Source: Phlyctochytrium arcticum (taxonomy: Eukaryota > Chytridiomycota > Chytridiomycetes > Chytridiales > Chytridiaceae). Taken from it: 64,000 bases of DNA. Under the pieces are notes generated by a model. The model did not search any database. It was not told the DNA's origin and worked only from the letters and a program-made list of their open reading frames with translations. Within the stretch, counting starts at the first letter, position 1; every line of letters starts with the position of its first letter. Shown here piece by piece: positions 1 through 12,239 of this stretch. Location: contig JAHLKI010000037.1 of the NCBI GenBank assembly GCA_025602905.1, forward strand, positions 177,430 to 241,429, read 5' to 3'. The position numbers and the translations under genes are program-made.

Positions 1-1225
1 CGCTCCCGATAATATGGAAGTCTTCCTGAGATGCCGCCTTCGTTGCCATGCTATAAGCATACATTTTCTTGGAGAGAACTTCGCCATTGCGCAACTTGGC
101 ATAGCTTTCGCTTCCGGGGCCTTCGATGACCTGGGGGATCCACGACACGTCCTGCAGGAGAGAGGCATTCAAACTTCCAATACCAGGGGGAAGTGGTTTG
201 AGGTCTCGATGAAGCTTCACTGGATAGTTGGCAGTTGTTCTTGCGCTCGTAAACTTGCCTGGCGCATTAGCTGTGCTTGGTATGGCGCGAATCTGACACC
301 AGTGAAAATCGTCAATCGTGACTACAAGAAGGGGGTTTGTTTGGAGAATGTCCTTCACCACGGCTTCTTGCGACTCCAGGATTAGATCGTTTGAACGGGC
401 AACCGACTTTGACGGATTGTAGCAGATCCCTACTCTCGAAAAGTATCGCTGCAGGGTATATGACTGACCGATCATCTGCCGTCCAACGATTCGTTTGATA
501 TAGTCGCACCTCCTATCCATGGTATGGGCTTCATAGCAGATGGAAAAAATAATTTTTCTCTTCATGCGGTCCCTGTAGACCACGGATTGAAGTGGTGTGT
601 CCTTGAAGCCAATCGAGGTGGCCTTGAGCTCGTACAGACGTGGGTATGCCGCAATGAATCCATCGACATCGACAAAGGGATTCCCGTCGAAAGGACGTTT
701 GATAAAGTCCAACATGGCTTTATTCAAGTCATTGACCGTTGCGGGATCCTCTTCATCCGGTTTCGAAGGAGTGATAATGGTGATGGCATCCAAGTTCTCC
801 GGCTCATCATGATCAACCATTATGACTACGGCTTCATCCTCATCTGCATTTGCTTCCGGCGATTCATCTGGTACACTTTCCACAGGTCGGAAGAATCCGT
901 ATTTATACCATCGAGATCGACACCCTTCGCAAGCATACGGGGCAGCGGCCCTACGCGCAAGCTGAGGCTTCACACCATTCATCGCCAGCTTACCGAGCTC
1001 GTCATATCCAAACTTGTAAAATCGTGAGGAGTTCTTGGTCCCACAACCAAAACAGCCGGGTATAAAGTACCACTTGCCGTTCTTTCTTCCAGGCACTTCA
1101 TAGAACCAAACGCGTGAGCCTACAGCCTGAGGATTTCCGAGGTTCAAGAAAAAAGGCAAATGACGAAGGTTACGATCAGTAGACTGTAGCGGCGCTTGAT
1201 GTTCAAGTTGATCAAGATGCCCATC
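1..1225 (-). CDS. Unrecognised repeated-family protein, 5' part, open at left window edge
   Basis: A continuous minus-strand reading frame of about 408 codons runs from 1225 to the window edge without a stop, so only the N-terminal part is visible. Near the N-terminus are Cys pairs (PGCFGCG and, about 55 residues later, ACEGC) that may bind zinc. An acidic linker follows, then a region with VVTIDDFHW. The last visible part (SKKMYAYSMATKAASQEDF) matches the start of the copy at 56738-58567, so this is a dispersed family. There is no ATG right at the 5' end; an internal ATG lies at 820, and an upstream exon is possible. I do not recognise the family. The layout (GD.., then a conserved P.PD..H..LN in the other copy) faintly recalls DUF6589-type proteins of fungi, which is only a guess. 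The frame is intact here, unlike in the second copy. Confidence 0.6.
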
Positions 1226-1849
1226 TCACCTTCCTCTTCGGCGGCATGCTGTCACTTGCGCGTCGGAATACTAAAGATCCTGTCAGAAAAGGTTCGGATA
1301 AAGTCACAGAGTCTCCTTCCCATACCGGTTGAGGTGAGTTTCGAGAGTTTACTGGAGGTGTGTAGTGCAAAAGATCGCGTGGAAATGGACAAATGGTGAA
1401 CGAATGTTTTGCAAAAACGTACAGTAAAACGGCCAGGTCGGATCAGCTTACTTAATGCTACAATGACTGTGCCTCCTTATTGTAAAACTCTGGTTGCGCT
1501 GAGAACTCTTCACCAGTATTTTGTCCCATTTCGGATTATTTTGGGATTATTTTTTGCGCACCAAATAACGGAGTGCGAGAGAAATCAAAACGTTTGATAC
1601 TTGTAAATCATCGAGTGTTATGTAGAGCCGCTCTCCATGATTTCAAAAATCTTCAAAATTTTACAAAACTGAATTTATGGAGCAAGCCAGAGAAAAACGG
1701 TCATTCTAAATGTGCCAAAATGCAAAAGTGTGAAAACCCCCTGTTTTTAGGTGATTTTAGGTGATAAACACCTAAAACATGACAAAATCGAACAAAATCT
1801 ATCAAAAATGCTACATTTTCGGCTTTTTTAATCACTCAAAATCCTACCC

Positions 1850-2110
1850 GCAGTTTCCACCTCTTTTATTTCTGGTTTGCCACATAATTCTAAATCTCTC
1901 CACTTTGACGAGTAAGAACTCCATGCTATCGAGTCGACCAAACTCCTTGAATACTGCTAAAATCACTCAAAATCCTACCCGCAGTTTCTCCCGACTTTTG
2001 TCTGGTTTGTCACATACATTCTCCTTTCTAGAAATTTGCCTTTTCCCCGCTCCAGTATCTCGAAAGAACCCTCCAAAGCCTACGGAGACTTCGTCAGGCG
2101 GGACGAAACC
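1850..2110. repeat. Direct repeat, copy A: 3' flank of CRN gene 1
   Basis: About 250 bp here match 4740-4985 closely. Shared blocks include GTTTGCCACATAATTCTAAA, GACGAGTAAGAACTCCATGC, CAGTTTCTCC and GCCTTTTCCCCGCTCCAGTA. Each copy lies just downstream of a minus-strand CRN gene, so the two CRN genes appear to have been duplicated with their 3' flank. A weaker match (CATTCTAAATGTGCCAAA) extends the similarity outward at about 1704 and 4551. Confidence 0.8.
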
Positions 2111-2198
2111 CGCAACCTTTCATTTTCCCGTATCCCACTGAGCAAATACATCCTTCTTCTAATGAAACAAACTTGCAGAAAATATAACGACAGGCTTA

Positions 2199-4034
2199 CT
2201 ATTGGACAGGGAGTTCCAAAACATATTGCTCCAATCCAGGGATTTCGTTCACATCATCATTGCCCTTTTTTGCTTTGAAAGGCTGTTTCTTCTTGAAGGC
2301 AGCAAACCGATGGGGAGGAACAACGAAGTACAGTTTCGGTGTACTGTCACCGTACAAGTTGCACAATTTTTGTAAAATTTGAACCCCGCGAATTGGATGC
2401 TCGGCTGCTACTGTGAATTGGAACATTCCCTGAGCACTGAGGGAATCAATTGCCGGAAAATTATCGTCGTCTGTTGGTTCGTAGTATTTGCCCTCAAGGT
2501 TGTCTTTAGTAGGGATGGTAAGTGTTCCAAACGTGGTTCGTTCGCCTTGCAAAGCATCCAACAAAAATTCGGATTCGGGACCACTTTCGGTACCACTTTC
2601 CAAGCGTCTGCATTTGAGAGTTCGCCCTCCAACAGAAAATACCCTATGTCCATATATCTCAAACAAATGTCTTGAAATCTCGTTGGGGCTACCGCCGAAC
2701 ATAATCCGCAGATTGGTAAGCATTTGAGCAGAATGATATATCCACAATTGGTCCCCAATATACTTTGACGCCACCTGATAGTCGGCAAACTTGTAAGCAT
2801 TCCCATCCTCTTCCTTTCCCACCAGTATGTGCATAAGCAAATGTGTCACTGGGAAGACACTTGTTGTCTGCCCGATAAATTTGACCCCGCCAACAGCATC
2901 AGAGTCATTCAAAGCAAAGTTTATTTTACCTTTAACTTCATCAACAGAAATTGTGACAAATATAAAGCGGGCAACTCCACCACAGATGCGATAATTTTCT
3001 TGAACCGATTCAATGGGCACTTCCGGATAGCAGTGGTGCTGACAAGTCTGTAACTCGTCCAGAGTCCAAATCGGCAAGTACCATTCCTTGGCCCCCGTCT
3101 GCTTCACGTAATCCCTGATCGCGGTAGCACGGGGGGATGAAATGTGCAACGTAACACAATTCGAGCCGGCCGGCCCGAGCGGTCCATCAGCAACGTAGAA
3201 TGTATCTTCTTTCCAAACCAATCCATACAACTCATCTTGCTTGAAGAAGTTAACGCGTAGTTGCTGCAAGTCGAAGCAAAAGTACGTGGTAGGCGCGTTC
3301 AAGGAGGACATTTGATAAACGATCCGCTTCGGTTTGTAACCCAGATTGCTCGGGAGAGGGCCATTCATCAAGCGGTACAAGATGTAGGTAAAAAATAGTG
3401 ACTTTCCGATGCCTGGTGTCCCAGATATTGCAAAATTCCGCTCGTTTGAACCAATGGATTTCAAGAGCAAATCAAAAACCTTCGGGTAGCACTCCCTGAC
3501 GTAAAGCTTTTTGATCCGGAATCGAGGGTATGGGAGCAGGTTGTGGTCTGCAGATTGAATGCATGCTTCAACCAACTGAGCGTTTGCAAAAGACCTCAAT
3601 CGGGCTGTCAAGTCACTATTTTCGTCTGGGGCCGTTCAAGCAGAAGCGAAAGTTATAAAATTGCGCAATGAGTACTCGACACGAATCGCTCCCTTACCAC
3701 TTGTCGTCGCCTGAACTCGATCCGGCACTACAATCTGCAGCGGGTGCTGTTCGGTGTCCTTCAGGTTCTCCAGTTTCTCGCGTGAATCCAGACCTTTCAA
3801 AGTCGTGTTTGAGTCGATATCGTCTTTCAGAACGGCTTTGTCGGCGTAGACGAGGAGTTGTCCAGCGGCTACTCCGTGCATATGCTGGGAGTCCTTCCAT
3901 TTGTTCCAAACGGCGTCGCGCAACTGAAAGACCTTCTTGTTCTTTTCGAGAGTAACAGCGTCGACTCCTGCGACGGTATTGCCCCTTTCATCAACTAACT
4001 GATAATAGAAGTCCTGCATGGTAGTGCTAGCCAT
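2199..4034 (-). CDS. Crinkler (CRN)-family protein with RHS-like P-loop ATPase body, intact (CRN1)
   Basis: The model is complement(join(2199..3625,3698..4034)), 587 aa. The first exon is a CRN header domain (ubiquitin-like fold in the family): MASTTMQDFYYQL, then LLVYADKAVL and LQIVVPDRVQATTS. A 72-bp phase-1 intron with donor GTAAGGG and acceptor CCCCAG joins it to the body. Read without splicing the header would hit a TGA, so the intron is needed. The body carries a Walker A motif GTPGIGKS about 60 residues into exon 2, as in the P-loop NTPase domain of CRN and trypanosome RHS proteins. CRN proteins are described as nuclear-acting effectors in oomycetes and chytrids; what this one does is not shown here. 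The start is supported by the aligned ATG of CRN2. No secretion signal is evident. Confidence 0.8.
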
Positions 4035-4739
4035 TGCTGCGAGTTTGTGCGGTTGACATTGCCAGTTGATTGCCAACCGCCATGTTTTGTGTCATGACAT
4101 GGGGTGCGTATCGGGCGAAGTAAAATGCGTGTGGTTCGATCCAACAACGCTATTACAGCGCCCGATACGTGAGATGGAGCTATAGTCAGGATGAGTAGTA
4201 TATATTGTCTAGAGTACAAGAGAGTGCTGGGGTGAGGCTACAAGAGGTAGGGACGTGGCGTAGGTATGGCGCAGGGCCACGAGCCAAGCCACATCCAGGA
4301 CATACGCACCCGAACGAAGGCTATTTCCGACACCCAACCGCAGTAGTCAAGGTATGGACGGCTTCTAACCGCAATTGACCATTCTAGCCACCCACGCTCT
4401 ATCTTGTGTCATGTCCTTTCTGAATGAACAGACCAATGTTTTCTTTGACGCAGTATGGAGTGAATATGAAAAGCACCTCTCCATGATTTCAGAAATTTAG
4501 AAAATCAAAATTTTTGAATTCATCGAGGCAACTCAATGAGGAAAAGGTCATTCTAAATGTGCCAAATGGGAATGTGAGAAAAACATGTGTATTCAACCCA
4601 TTTTCACACGGCTTATGTTGATAAACCGTCAAACGCCGAAAATCATACGAAAACCAGCAATTGGTATGACTTTAGCGACCTAAAACGACACTTTCCCGAC
4701 AGATTTCGTCGGGCGGGACGAAGAACCCGCAGTTTCCAC
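4035..4739. other. CRN1-CRN2 intergenic region, no gene seen
   Basis: About 700 bp upstream of CRN1. I find no convincing ORF. The part from about 4485 resembles 1630-1780, downstream of CRN1 (CTCTCCATGATTTCA, then CATTCTAAATGTGCCAAA), so it belongs to the duplicated unit rather than to unique promoter DNA. Confidence 0.5.
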
Positions 4740-4985
4740 CGCTTGAATTTTTAGTTTGCCACATAATTCTAAATCTCTCAACACTGACGAGTAAGAACTC
4801 CATGCTATCGAGCCAACCATACTCCTTGAATATTGCTGAAATCTTCCGCAATCCTACCCGCAGTTTCTCCCCAGTTTTGTCTGGTTTGTCACATACATTC
4901 TCCGTTCTAGCAATTTGCCTTTTCCCCGCTCCAGTACCTCGAAACAACCCTCCAAAGCCTACGGAGACTACGGAGAAACTCCAAT
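4740..4985. repeat. Direct repeat, copy B: 3' flank of CRN gene 2
   Basis: Second copy of the roughly 250-bp block at 1850-2110, in the same orientation and the same position relative to its CRN gene. By eye most positions agree, with scattered substitutions and small indels. It ends about 45 bp before the CRN2 stop codon. Confidence 0.8.
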
Positions 4986-5028
4986 AATCACTTGACATGT
5001 CGATTTGTAAGTTGTATTTATGTACAAC

Positions 5029-5952
5029 CTACGGCGATCCGTCACTGCTGGGACCTGATGGTTCCTCTTCATCAGCTTCATCTTTCACTAATAATTCCGA
5101 GGCGTACAATGCCACACCACTTTTCACGGCAACATGTTTAATTTTGTCCATGTTTGCCGTTGTAGCAAAGTTGTGGGGCAGGATCGCAAAGAACTTTCTG
5201 TTGTCAGATGTCTTTGGCAAAGCACCATCATGGATTCTCAAGTTCGTTTGAGAGTTTAAATCACTCAATAATGTCCAAGTTGCCAAGTCGCAAAAATTGG
5301 GAAGCGGCTCTTTGGTGATTTGAACGCCACCATAGGTTTTGTACCGCCAGTCCTTGCCCTCTAAACCATCTTTTGCACGAAGAATGTCGTTCATCGTTAC
5401 TTGGTTGCCAAAAGAACATTTCACGTCGTATAATGTGCCTATCTTCGTAGCAATCGCATCAAGTAACTTTCGGGAAGACGCTTCAGTACTCATTCCTTTG
5501 TACTTTGTGGGTCGATTACGATTGGTTGCGGGGGTTCCTATACAGGGACAAGCGAAAGTTGGGAAATTGTGCAATAAATACTCCACACGAATCGTTCCCT
5601 TACCACTCGTCGCCTGGACTCGCTCCGGCAGCACAATCAGGAGCGGGTTATCATCCGAGTGGTCTTTTGCTTCTTCGAGTACCGACTCCAGTGTTCTTCC
5701 AGATTTGAGCCAGTGCTTGTGTTCGGGATCGGCCTTTAGTGCTTCTTCGTCCTTGTAGACGAAGAGGCGTCCGGCTTTCACATCCTTCCAGTCAGACAGA
5801 AGCGGATCGGTACTTCACTGGTTCCATACTGCTTTGCGCAAGTTAAAGACCTTCTTGTCCTTTGCGAGAGAAACAGCGTCGACGTCTGTGACGGGAGTGC
5901 CCTCTCTATCAATTAGTAGATAGTAGAAGTCCTCCAGAGTGGGGCTATCCAT
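5029..5952 (-). pseudogene. Crinkler-family gene with in-frame stop in header (CRN2)
   Basis: The arrangement is complement(join(5029..5537,5604..5952)). The header starts MDSPTLEDFYYLLIDREG, parallel to CRN1, from an ATG in the same sequence context (GCAGCAATGG). The intron is 66 bp, phase 1, with donor GTAAGGG and acceptor TATAG, at the same position as in CRN1. An in-frame TGA lies at 5815-5817, after KAVWNQ, close to a Trp of CRN1 (VWNKWKD). A G-to-A change of TGG would explain it. The 170-residue body (GTPATNRNRPTKYKG to the C-terminus) is different from the P-loop body of CRN1, and I cannot assign it; its end is acidic. It is called a pseudogene because no plausible splice removes the stop (the only GT..AG pair nearby would give a 34-bp intron). 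A sequencing error is possible. Confidence 0.65.
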
Positions 5953-7397
5953 TGCTGCAAGTGTGTGCTTAGGAATGTTGCCGACCGTCATGTTTTGTGC
6001 CTGTCGTGCAGTCTGTCGTCGGTGACAATGATTGTGGGATTGTTCTGATTGTTTGAGCAGCTGGAAAACTTGGGCATTTAGTCAACGAGATCGCCAAGAT
6101 TTGCAGCAGTCTTCAACTGCCAAAGAATCGGCATGCAGACTACCGTAGTCTGCATCAGGGGCCCACGCAGGAAGTACAAGATGCAGTGAACGATGTAAAC
6201 AGGTGCGCGGCAACAAAATGACCACTATGGATCTGACTTTTGCTCACATCATCAACTTTTTTAGAGAGTTTGATGAGGCAATTACCCATTCTCCAAAACA
6301 AAGACGACACTTCGATTCTAGGCGAGGTTGACCAGGCGTACCACCATATTCCGATGCTACGAAACCAAATACTTTTGGCAGGTCGCAGTCTAGTTTGTGG
6401 AAGAAAAAGATTCTAAAGGGTATGACTTCGAAGCTGAGCCAAGTTTTAACCGGCAGCAGGCCCTCACATGGCTTCAAAAACACCGTGCGGTCGAATCCCA
6501 GCGGCGGACAGCACTTGAAGTAGCCAGTATTACTGCGGCGGCTACCATCGAAGCATCCCGAATCAAAGCGGCTGGCAAGGAAGTGGCGGCTACGGCTGCA
6601 TCCCAAATCAAAGCCAAGCTATCAATATGTTTCCGTCCTGGAAACTTGCAGACATTTGTGTTTGGATTGGACGAAACTGTTTGTCTGAACTTGTCCAGTT
6701 GAATGAATGTTGAGTCTGGCCACTTGTATATTGTTGTTCGATTCTATCCCAGAGTCTACTAGAGAGTCTATCCTGCATTTACATGGCATAATTTCCCTGA
6801 CGGGATCCAAAAACTCCGCTCAACCCTGGATCCGGATGGCTCCCGATAAGTGCGGCATTGGAACCATGCTCCATGGCTGCGCAGCGCCAAATGTCACCGT
6901 GAATTTGCGTCAAAAACGTGAAATTCACCAGAAAGTGGCAGAAACATTATATATAGAGCACTTACTTTGTGTGTGGCATTTAACGGGATCTCTTGGACAA
7001 CCGGAACGACAACGTTTGTGTTATCAAGAGGTCTGCTTTCCGTACAGGCAGCCTTGTATCTCTCAAAAACCGGCCCATTTCCACTCAGTACACCTCCCAC
7101 CCAACCTCGCCAGTAGTAGCACCTCATTATACTTTGCAAAAACAGTACCTTGATATTGCAAGAGACCCCTAGTTCCTTCCCTTTCCCTGCCTGGATCTCT
7201 GGGCGAGGAGCATGCTGGTCGGATAGACTGATTTTGGCTTTTCTGACCCGCTATCCTTGCCAGCCCTGAATCATCAAATCAACAGAGACAACCAGTGTAT
7301 CTGGGCTTCGCATCTATTGCCCAGGGTCACATTTGCTTCTGGACGTGCTTGAAAAATCTTCTCGGCCGCCCATTAAGTCGAACCCTCGATAAAGAAC
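5953..7397. other. Intergenic region with no confident gene
   Basis: About 1.4 kb between CRN2 and the RasGEF gene. The longest plus-strand frame worth noting is 6397-6702, with an Ala-rich stretch (ALEVASITAAATIEASRIKA) and no recognisable domain; it could be a gene relic. The last part before 7398 should hold the RasGEF promoter; no TATA or other element stands out. Confidence 0.4.
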
Positions 7398-10300
7398 ATG
7401 GACAAGGGCGACCCTCCGACTCGCATCCCGGAAATTCTGGATCTTTTTGATAGTTATCCCGTCACTGCACAACTCGATCTAGTGGAGCTCTTGCTGAGAA
7501 AGGCTGCTACTCGCCGCACCTCGCAACAGGACGCTACACATATCGACAACTCTTGGAATCGTATATCTGACGCCCTGGACCATGCCTTGCGGGGTGCGCG
7601 GCCACAGGCTGCAACCCACCGGCGAATGTCATCAGCAGCTCCTTCAGAGCGCGATGGAGAGAGATCCAACATTCGAATCCCAGAAGAAGTGAGACCTGTA
7701 TTACTCAAACTGAAAGCTGCTCAACAAAATGAAGCAGCCACCTTGTTTGAGGAGTTGGATATTTCATCCATCACTCGAATGAGGCCTGACCGACAATCAC
7801 CGGACCGCGAACTGCCTTTTGAGCTTTTGGAAAAACAGGTCCTGACTATTCTCCTCAACACTCCGCTATCCATTTTACGAAGTCCGCCACAATTGATTTC
7901 GGACAATGCGACATCCTCTCCCACTACCACCAAGCTAGCAACAGAAGTGGTCGATCCCCGATCACCCTTGGCACAAGTACTTACAGCTTCATCTGCACTA
8001 GCAGCGCTCATCGAGGCAATCGTCTCTGCGCACAACGACCAGATTCTGGCAGAGTTGAACGACCAAAGTGAGCTTGAATCATATCAAGTCATCTCCGAGC
8101 GGGTATGGGAGGCAACGCTGGGTATTCTCAAAGATGTCAAACTCTTGAAAGAGGGGCTGGAGGAGGCTGATTCAGTCAAGGCAGCAAAGGACCTCTATGC
8201 TCACATCATCCTAATGTCTAGTGATTTCGTTGACAGCCTAAACGAGTTTTTAAATTTTGCGCTAAACACGTTGGGATCATCCAATTTGCGCCATCCACCC
8301 ATCAGGACAGACAGTGCCATTTCATTCCTTTCCGCCCCACCCAGCCCGCCTCACGCAGGGAGCTCTTGGAGACAGCAACCTTCAAGACTTTCTGACCCAC
8401 TATCACCACTATTGGACAGCAATGCCAAGCGAATATCGTTTGGCGCCCGGCTCAAGCGACGACTTGCGCAGCTCACTGGAGAATCGCGTCGTACTTCTCT
8501 AACCAGTCTATCATCGGAAGAAGGGACGGAAGTATCGTTCGCGACTCGTTACAGCCGACCTTCTGAAGAGAATACATCTCGCCGTGGGTCGGAAAGTCGC
8601 ACGGGAAGCTTGGATATCCCTCGCCGCGGAAAAAGTGTAGACTTGCCGCGCAGACCACGAAATTCTTTGGCCCAGGTACCTGTTGGGCGATCTAGTATGG
8701 ATGCATTGCGCCCCAAGGGGAGATCTCGATCTAGTGCTGATGTTCATCGCCGGAGCTTTTTGCTTCCAGAGTCGTCGCTGCGGCGCTCAATATCAAGTGA
8801 TCGGTCCACGCTCACAGTCCCGCGTTTACCTGAAATATCGTTTGGGTCAGCAAAAGCAACCGAATGGCTCGCAGAAGTATTTTCCAGTGAATCCGGTTCC
8901 CGCGAACGTCAGCCGTCCGGGTCTAGTACATTCTACCATGCAACTGGCGGCTCTCTTTCTCCGACTGAAGGCCGTAACCCATCACCATCACCCTCTTTAT
9001 CCGATCAACAAACGCCTGGGGCACCCTCCTCTCCGCATATCTCTTCCCCAACAACCCCTCGACGTGTGCAGCACGGGCGCACACCGTCCAGCTCCTCAAA
9101 ACATTCAATAACCCGGGTCCATTTGCAGCAAGAAGAATGGAGGCGTCGGCTCCCTTCAGATGCTGGAACAAACTATGAGCCCAATACCGATAGGTGGTCC
9201 CGTATGCTGGAGAGTCTTATTGGTAGCGTGGGCGAGGAAGAACTGAGGCTCGTGGGTCTGGAACGAGAGAATGCAGAGAAGAAGAAGGCGGATGCCGAAT
9301 CGAAGAAGGCATCAAACCGATTTGAGAGTCTTCGCAAGCTCGGTTACAAGATCTCGCAGCGTATTCCCACTTTTGACAGTCAGGGCAATCGAATTGGTAT
9401 TCTGGACCATTGGCAGTTTCTCTCTGGTGTTGAGGAGCACGGCGATGTCCAAGCTACCGATTTCATATCTGTTCGGGGAAATCTTTTACACATGAGCGAG
9501 GATGACCACGATGTTATGATTATGGAGATGCTCGAAGGCAAACTGCTGATTATGGCTGGAACGGCGGAAAAGTTGGTATTGACACTAGCCGACGAAACTT
9601 TGCAAGGTAGCTACTACAATCATATACTCACCCTACCAAGATTGCTAAGAGTGTTGTTTGCAGATGCGGAGTTTGTAGATATCTTCATCCGAAATCACCC
9701 CTTTTACATGTCGTCTCGAGACTTGATGACCAATCTGGTGACACGATTCTACTGCGAAATGCCCGAGGCGCCTTCAGAAGAGGAGAAGATGTATTTCTTC
9801 GAATGGCAAAGGGTTATTCAGACAAAGTGGGTGTTTCCATCTTAATTTTGGCCTGCTTATACCTACTGACACATATGATAGAGTACTTGCTGTTGTGGGC
9901 CGATGGGTTAAACTACGCTTTGAAGATTTTACCGTTGATGCAGAGTTGCGAGCTGGCCTTGAACAGTTTTTGGCAGAAGCTGCGGATGCAGGCTTCTCCC
10001 GGGAAGCTTCGCGAATTCGTCGTGTCAGCATTGTCCAGGTTTGTTCAATCCCCTCAAGCTAAAGATGTTGCATTGGTGCTCATAATCTATCGCAGGCTTT
10101 ATCCATCAGTAACCTTTGCAAGCAAGCACCGCTTTCGGAATCTGTTCCAAGTGAATATCGCGGCTCATCGCCTTTCCCAATGCATGTATCACAGCCGCTT
10201 TTGGAATCGTCGCCATTGTTGATGTTTGATGCCCGTGATATTGCCCGGTACCTTACCCTGGCTGACGCAGCAGGCTTCAAAGCTCTCACGACCTGCGACT

Positions 10301-11079
10301 TTGTGCAAAAACTACGTGCTGGAGGTACCACCGGGTCACGTATCGATTGGTTTGCCCGACGAGCCAATACCATCCGTAATTGGGTCACTCTCGAATTGTG
10401 CACATTGTATCAGCGCAAGCTGCGTCGCAAACTTTTGGAAAAGTTCATCAATGTGGCTTGGTATTGTCGAAGTCAACGCAACTACCATACGTCGCTCTTT
10501 ATTCTTTCTGCTCTGCATTCACCTGCTGTTCAGCGTCTCAAAAAAACCTGGGATGGAATTCCAAACGTCTCCATGGAACGACTGAAACTCATGGAGAAGC
10601 TGCTCGACTTGACTGGTAACATGAGGGAACTTCGCCGCGCAATTGAAGAAGATACCGCGTGCGGTGCCCTGCCATTCTTGCCCGTTGTCATGAAGGATGC
10701 TACATTCATTGTAGAGGGAAACCCCGAGTTCGTAGAACCCGCTGCTCGAAATACTTCCGACAACCCAGTCATTTCCATTACAACCCATGCGGACAACGCT
10801 ACATCCCATCCCAATCCACCCATGTCACCAAGCTCACCCTCTCCCCAACTCATCAATTTCGACAAATATCGCACTCTGACTCGCAACACTGACCACTACA
10901 TGGCTCTAGTCGACCGTTACGTGTGGACAGAGCCGCTAGCCACGCCAGAAGCACTTGAAGCGATTCCTCGCATCATTGAGAGCAGGTTACAATCTGCCGA
11001 TGATGAGGGAGCAGGTCACATTGAGGGCACCTTTATGCGGTGGGCTACGTCCTGCGTCGCACGATGTTCCGATGATTAG
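7398..11079 (+). CDS. Ras guanine nucleotide exchange factor (RasGEF_N + RasGEF)
   Basis: The model is join(7398..9826,9882..10038,10096..11079), 1189 aa. It should activate a Ras-type GTPase at the membrane by driving GDP release. The N-terminal 550 or so residues are low-complexity, rich in Ser, Pro and Arg, with no recognised domain. Next come a short coiled stretch (LVGLERENAEKKKADAESKK), then a RasGEF_N domain (about residues 700-830: SVRGNLLHMS, LLRVLFADAEFVDIFIRNHP, NLVTRFYCEMPEA). The catalytic CDC25-type domain is C-terminal (about 890-1180), with DIARYLTLADAAGFKALTTC, TIRNWVTLEL, FINVAWYCRSQRNYHTSLF and NISMERLKLMEK-like features. Both introns are short (55 and 57 bp) and keep the frame (TK/VLAVV and SIVQ/ALSIS). 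It ends with TAG. It is too divergent to name as a particular CDC25 or Ste6 orthologue. Confidence 0.9.
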
Positions 11080-11760
11080 TTCATTCGTGATTTTTGTTCT
11101 TTCCTTCCATCTGTGGACTCAATCCCCTTTATCTCCCCCTCCCTCCATTTTAACTAGTAAAATTTCGCCTCTTTGAACATAGACTTTTTCTCTCCTTCTC
11201 TGTATCTCATAACGTTATTTGTTCTTATGTTTCAAAAATTCTCATCAAGTGTAGGTAGTAAAACAATTTTCTGAAAGTCTGTCACAATTCTATCCAGCAA
11301 AAACAGATTAGTAGCCCCGTGCGCAGCTGCGGAGAAGAGCTCTGGTCTAAAAATTGGCACAGCGCTACGGAGACGGTGTGGGACGGTGTCAGGGTCCAGC
11401 ACGTGAAGGTCGCGTAGTTAAGCCTTTGTTGGCAGCACGGCTGCCGCACGGCCCGCACATTATCCCCGACATCCAGAAGCAGCGTCTCATCTCAGCTGTG
11501 TTTGAGCAGATGTCGCAACGTCAACTATGTCGTAGAGTCAATCACAGATGAGCTGTCATCAGTGAGATGGGCCTTCCTGATTGGAAAAGAGGCATAATAA
11601 GGGATAAAAGGCAGGTCGTGAGAGAAGTCCAAGTGGACATCCTCTGCCAAGTCCACACATATACATATAAGAGAGCAACAGCGTATCAATTGTATAGTAT
11701 ACAGAGCCTTTGCTATTGAGTAATATTACAAATATCCACTTGGCTGAAGTCACCTAACAC
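11080..11760. other. Intergenic region, no gene seen
   Basis: RasGEF 3' flank followed by about 600 bp with only short unsupported frames. It leads into the helicase remnant. Confidence 0.4.
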
Positions 11761-11795
11761 AATGATACGGCGGCCGTTAAATTTGACTACACGGT

Positions 11796-12239
11796 TTGAA
11801 CGTGTACTTCACGACGTACTGCTTCACATCCGCTGCTTCTCCTCCGCGCATAGGAAAATTCAGATTCCACGTCAAGCAGATGCCCTTCGTCTTAGCCTTC
11901 AGTATGACCGTCGACGAATGCCAGGGTGTTACGTTGCCCGGGATGATTATTGCGCCACTGCTGGTTCCTGAGCGAAAGGGCCCGCAACGAACGACGATGT
12001 ACGTAGCTTGGTCGCGAGGGACTACTACTCTGTCTGGAGCGGATGGGACCAAATTGTTGCAACCACTTACCAGCGCAGATCTGGAGTACTTTCAACCAAG
12101 CGAGGATTTATCTCACGAGATACGACGGCTGGAACGTCTTGCGAAGATCACGAAGGCCAAGATGTGCAAATTTGTTGAAGGGACCATAGTCAGGGAAGAT
12201 TTCCGATCACTTTTCGTTGTAGCGCAGGATAAAGAGTAG
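11796..12239 (+). pseudogene. PIF1-like helicase, C-terminal remnant
   Basis: A 147-codon frame holds the end of an SF1B helicase core. RFHVKQMPFVLAFSMTVDECQGVTLPG fits the PIF1 pattern R.Q.P+..AFAMTI.KSQGQTL, and MYVAWSRGTT fits the following motif (Y VALSR). The nucleotide-binding Walker A and B part is missing upstream, where frames are short and interrupted. It is therefore a fragment, probably of a mobile element (Helitron-type) or a dispersed PIF1 family rather than the cellular gene. Changes such as DECQG for NKSQG also point to decay. The first Met in the frame is not a meaningful start. Confidence 0.55.

Noticed and set aside
3626..3697. In-frame TGA splitting CRN1 into a separate header and body gene
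   Set aside because: A 72-bp intron with donor GTAAGGG and acceptor CCCCAG removes it in phase 1; the same splice is seen in CRN2 and CRN4.
8683..9111. 142-codon plus-strand ORF in another frame
   Set aside because: It is an out-of-frame reading of the RasGEF low-complexity region.
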